NCBI GenBank assembly: GCA_025358195.1
Contig: JANYKP010000191.1
Span: forward strand, 1-6,691
Source: Cyclobacteriaceae bacterium
GTDB taxonomy: Bacteria > Bacteroidota > Bacteroidia > Cytophagales > Cyclobacteriaceae
Length of the DNA: 6,691 nucleotides
Direction of reading: 5' to 3'
Shown: positions 4,816 through 6,691 of the stretch, piece by piece
Position numbering within the stretch: position 1 is the first letter of the stretch
Layout of the letters: every line of letters starts with the position of its first letter
Position numbers and translations under genes: made by a program
Notes under the pieces: generated by a model
What the model was told of the DNA's origin: nothing
The model's input: the letters and a program-made list of their open reading frames with translations, nothing else
Database searches by the model: none

Positions 4816-6691
4816 ATGCTCAAAATTTTCAACTCCACCCTACGGTTGATGGCCCGGTTTTCCACGCTGTCGTTTGGTACTTTCACCTGCGATTCGCCGT
4901 AGCCTTTGGCAATAAACCGTTCCGGGCTTACTTTCTTTTGCAAGAGAAAATCCACCACACTCTTGGCCCGCTTCTGTGAAAGGAGTTGGTTGTAGGTTTC
5001 TGATCCGATGTCGTCGGTATGTGCGGCCACCTCCACTTTCAAGGTGGGGTTTTCATTCATCAATTGTACAACACGCTCCAGTTCCTGAAACGAAACTTCC
5101 GAAAGTTTATCGTTGTTTGATTCGAAGTTGATATCCCGCAAGGTGAGCTTCGCATCGCGCTCCAGTTTCATAAGTTTGACGTTCACCGGCGCGACCGCAC
5201 CCGATGTTAGGTCGATGACCGATGAACTGAAGGCATATCCCTGATCACTCGTGACCTCCATTTCGTATCGATCTCCTGCTCGTAAAGAGACCGTCTGATT
5301 GCCTCCTACTTCGATGATCTCCTCACGACTTTTATTCCGTAACACGACTTTGGATTTCACCTTCCCGTTATTCATCAAGTCTGCTACATTCAATTCTACT
5401 TCAACTTTCTCCGGCTGCAATTCGATGTACTTCTCAAAATCCCGATAGATCACAAGTCCTTGAACATTAAAATCCAAAATCACACTTTTAAAATGAATGG
5501 CGCTTACAATGATTTCATACGCTTTGCCCACCGGTAAATCGATCAGGATACTGCCATTCTTCGGATTGTTTCGCAAATTTTTTAAAAAAGCAGTTTGACC
5601 TTTCTCTTTAATATTGATTTCTGCTGAAACCGGTTCAAAAATTTCCTTATCACTCACATTCAATGTCAGTAGAACGGATTTAAAGAGTTGAACCGGCAAC
5701 TCTATTTCCTGGTACTTTTTTACCGCGCGAAGATCCAGGGCGTGGGTAAACGATGAATATCCTTCTTTTTTGAATTCAATATTAAAGCTATTGCCCGCCG
5801 GCAATACGATGGTATATCGTCCGTCAACCGGGTTATTGTCAAGCTGCATGACGATTTGGGAAGTCAGCGCATCCGTTACGATAATGTCGGCGCTGATGCC
5901 CGCCTTGGTGTCGCGATCAGTGATAAAGCCCTGCACAATATTGTTCCTGAACTGACGAAGGCCAGGGGGAATGACTACCGAATAGATATCCGAATTGTTG
6001 TAAGTATAGTACATCAAATCTCCCGCTGCCGATATGCATGGCAACTGATCATCTTTTTCGGTATTGACATAAGCAAGTGGTACGGGTGACATCCATTCAC
6101 CCAGCGCATTTAATTTCGATTGATACATATCAAATCCACCCTTTCCTCCCGGTCGATTGGATGAAAAGATTAAGGTCTTCCCGTCGGCCATGATCCGTGG
6201 TGCCTTTTCACAATCCTGGTTGATCGGCCAGGGTAGCTTTTCCGGCTTACCCCATTTTCCATCCTTATCTTTTGTGGATTTATAAATACTTAGGCAAAAG
6301 AGAGTTTCCCTTTCCTTTCTTAAGTTCTTGTCTTGAGGGCCCTCTATGTTTTGCCGTACAAAATAGAGGTTTGCCCCGTCGGCACTCACGGAAGGAAAGG
6401 CTTCGTAGCCATCGGTGTTGATAGGAGCTCCGATTGGCACCGGTTCTGCCCATCCCGTTTTCAGCCGCTGGGAATAGTATATGTCGTGATTGCCTTGCGT
6501 ACCCACAGACCGGAAGAAGAACAAGGTATTTCCGTCAAAACTCAAACTGGGCCCGCCAAACAAATCCAACGAATCGGCTGGCGGTGTGATCTTGTCCATG
6601 TAAATCGGCTTGCCCCATTTTCCGTTTTCCTGACGCACTTCAAAAAGTCCATATTTCCTTCCCGACTCACTGCGCTGAAAAATGATCGTCT
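4812..6691 (-). CDS. OmpA-family protein with PD40 propeller and three CRD/Ig-like repeats (5' end off window)
   Basis: The frame stays open to the right edge. The first possible in-window start (GTG, 6636-6638) lies inside a propeller repeat, with 'IIFQRSESGRKYGLFE' coded upstream, so the true start is outside. Numbering from that GTG, PD40/WD40-like blades run to ~222, marked by 'PSLSFDGNTLFFF' (30-42), 'PSVSADGANLYFV' (82-94), 'PRIMADGKTLIFSSNRPGG' (147-165) and 'PCISAAGDLMYY' (200-211). Three similar beta-sandwich repeats of the carboxypeptidase-regulatory type follow (~234-303, 322-392, 412-477). The C-terminal OmpA domain (~495-608) carries 'INFESNNDKL', 'AAHTDDIG', 'LSQKRAKSVVDFL' and 'AKGYGES'. 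Asp542 and Arg557 are spaced as the Asp/Arg pair that binds diaminopimelate in Acinetobacter OmpA. It should therefore hold peptidoglycan from the outer-membrane side. Domain order recalls PorE of the type IX secretion system, but that identity is not proven. It overlaps the downstream 749-residue gene by ATGA. Confidence 0.9.
   Translation of the reverse strand, partial: TIIFQRSESGRKYGLFEVRQENGKWGKPIYMDKITPPADSLDLFGGPSLSFDGNTLFFFRSVGTQGNHDIYYSQRLKTGWAEPVPIGAPINTDGYEAFPSVSADGANLYFVRQNIEGPQDKNLRKERETLFCLSIYKSTKDKDGKWGKPEKLPWPINQDCEKAPRIMADGKTLIFSSNRPGGKGGFDMYQSKLNALGEWMSPVPLAYVNTEKDDQLPCISAAGDLMYYTYNNSDIYSVVIPPGLRQFRNNIVQGFITDRDTKAGISADIIVTDALTSQIVMQLDNNPVDGRYTIVLPAGNSFNIEFKKEGYSSFTHALDLRAVKKYQEIELPVQLFKSVLLTLNVSDKEIFEPVSAEINIKEKGQTAFLKNLRNNPKNGSILIDLPVGKAYEIIVSAIHFKSVILDFNVQGLVIYRDFEKYIELQPEKVEVELNVADLMNNGKVKSKVVLRNKSREEIIEVGGNQTVSLRAGDRYEMEVTSDQGYAFSSSVIDLTSGAVAPVNVKLMKLERDAKLTLRDINFESNNDKLSEVSFQELERVVQLMNENPTLKVEVAAHTDDIGSETYNQLLSQKRAKSVVDFLLQKKVSPERFIAKGYGESQVKVPNDSVENRAINRRVELKILSI

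Overview
The window looks like a chromosomal fragment from a member of the Bacteroidota, probably of the Cytophagales or a related group. The case rests on three things: a PorT-like outer-membrane beta-barrel, an OmpA-family protein that combines PD40 propeller repeats with the peptidoglycan-binding domain, and sparse Shine-Dalgarno signals. This is inferred from protein families; there is no rRNA or other phylogenetic marker in the window.

Layout. The left end (1-744, plus strand) is AT-rich. It holds the 3' part of a small outer-membrane barrel gene whose 5' end lies off the window. Directly after it lies a decayed, headless copy of the same kind of gene (about 556-744) with an in-frame TGA. 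The rest of the window is on the minus strand and converges on this pair. Read in the direction of transcription it contains: (1) an OmpA/PD40 protein truncated by the right edge (6691-4812); (2) a 749-residue secreted protein with TPR-like helices and a C-terminal propeller-like repeat region (4815-2566), joined to the first by a 4-base ATGA overlap; (3) a 119-base spacer with three short dyads and a possible promoter; (4) a short alpha-glucan phosphorylase-family protein (2446-800).

How the genes may work together. The OmpA/PD40 gene and the 749-residue gene are very probably co-translated and form an envelope module. The first would anchor to peptidoglycan and present a propeller plus three Ig/CRD-like repeats in the periplasm, and the second would be an exported partner. 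The domain set of the first resembles PorE of the type IX secretion system, but nothing here proves a role in secretion or gliding. The phosphorylase belongs to glycogen/maltodextrin metabolism by family, and its spacer suggests separate control. Its most notable feature is that the lysine that normally holds pyridoxal phosphate is replaced by threonine in an otherwise intact signature, so its activity is in doubt. No tRNA, rRNA, insertion sequence or CRISPR array was seen.
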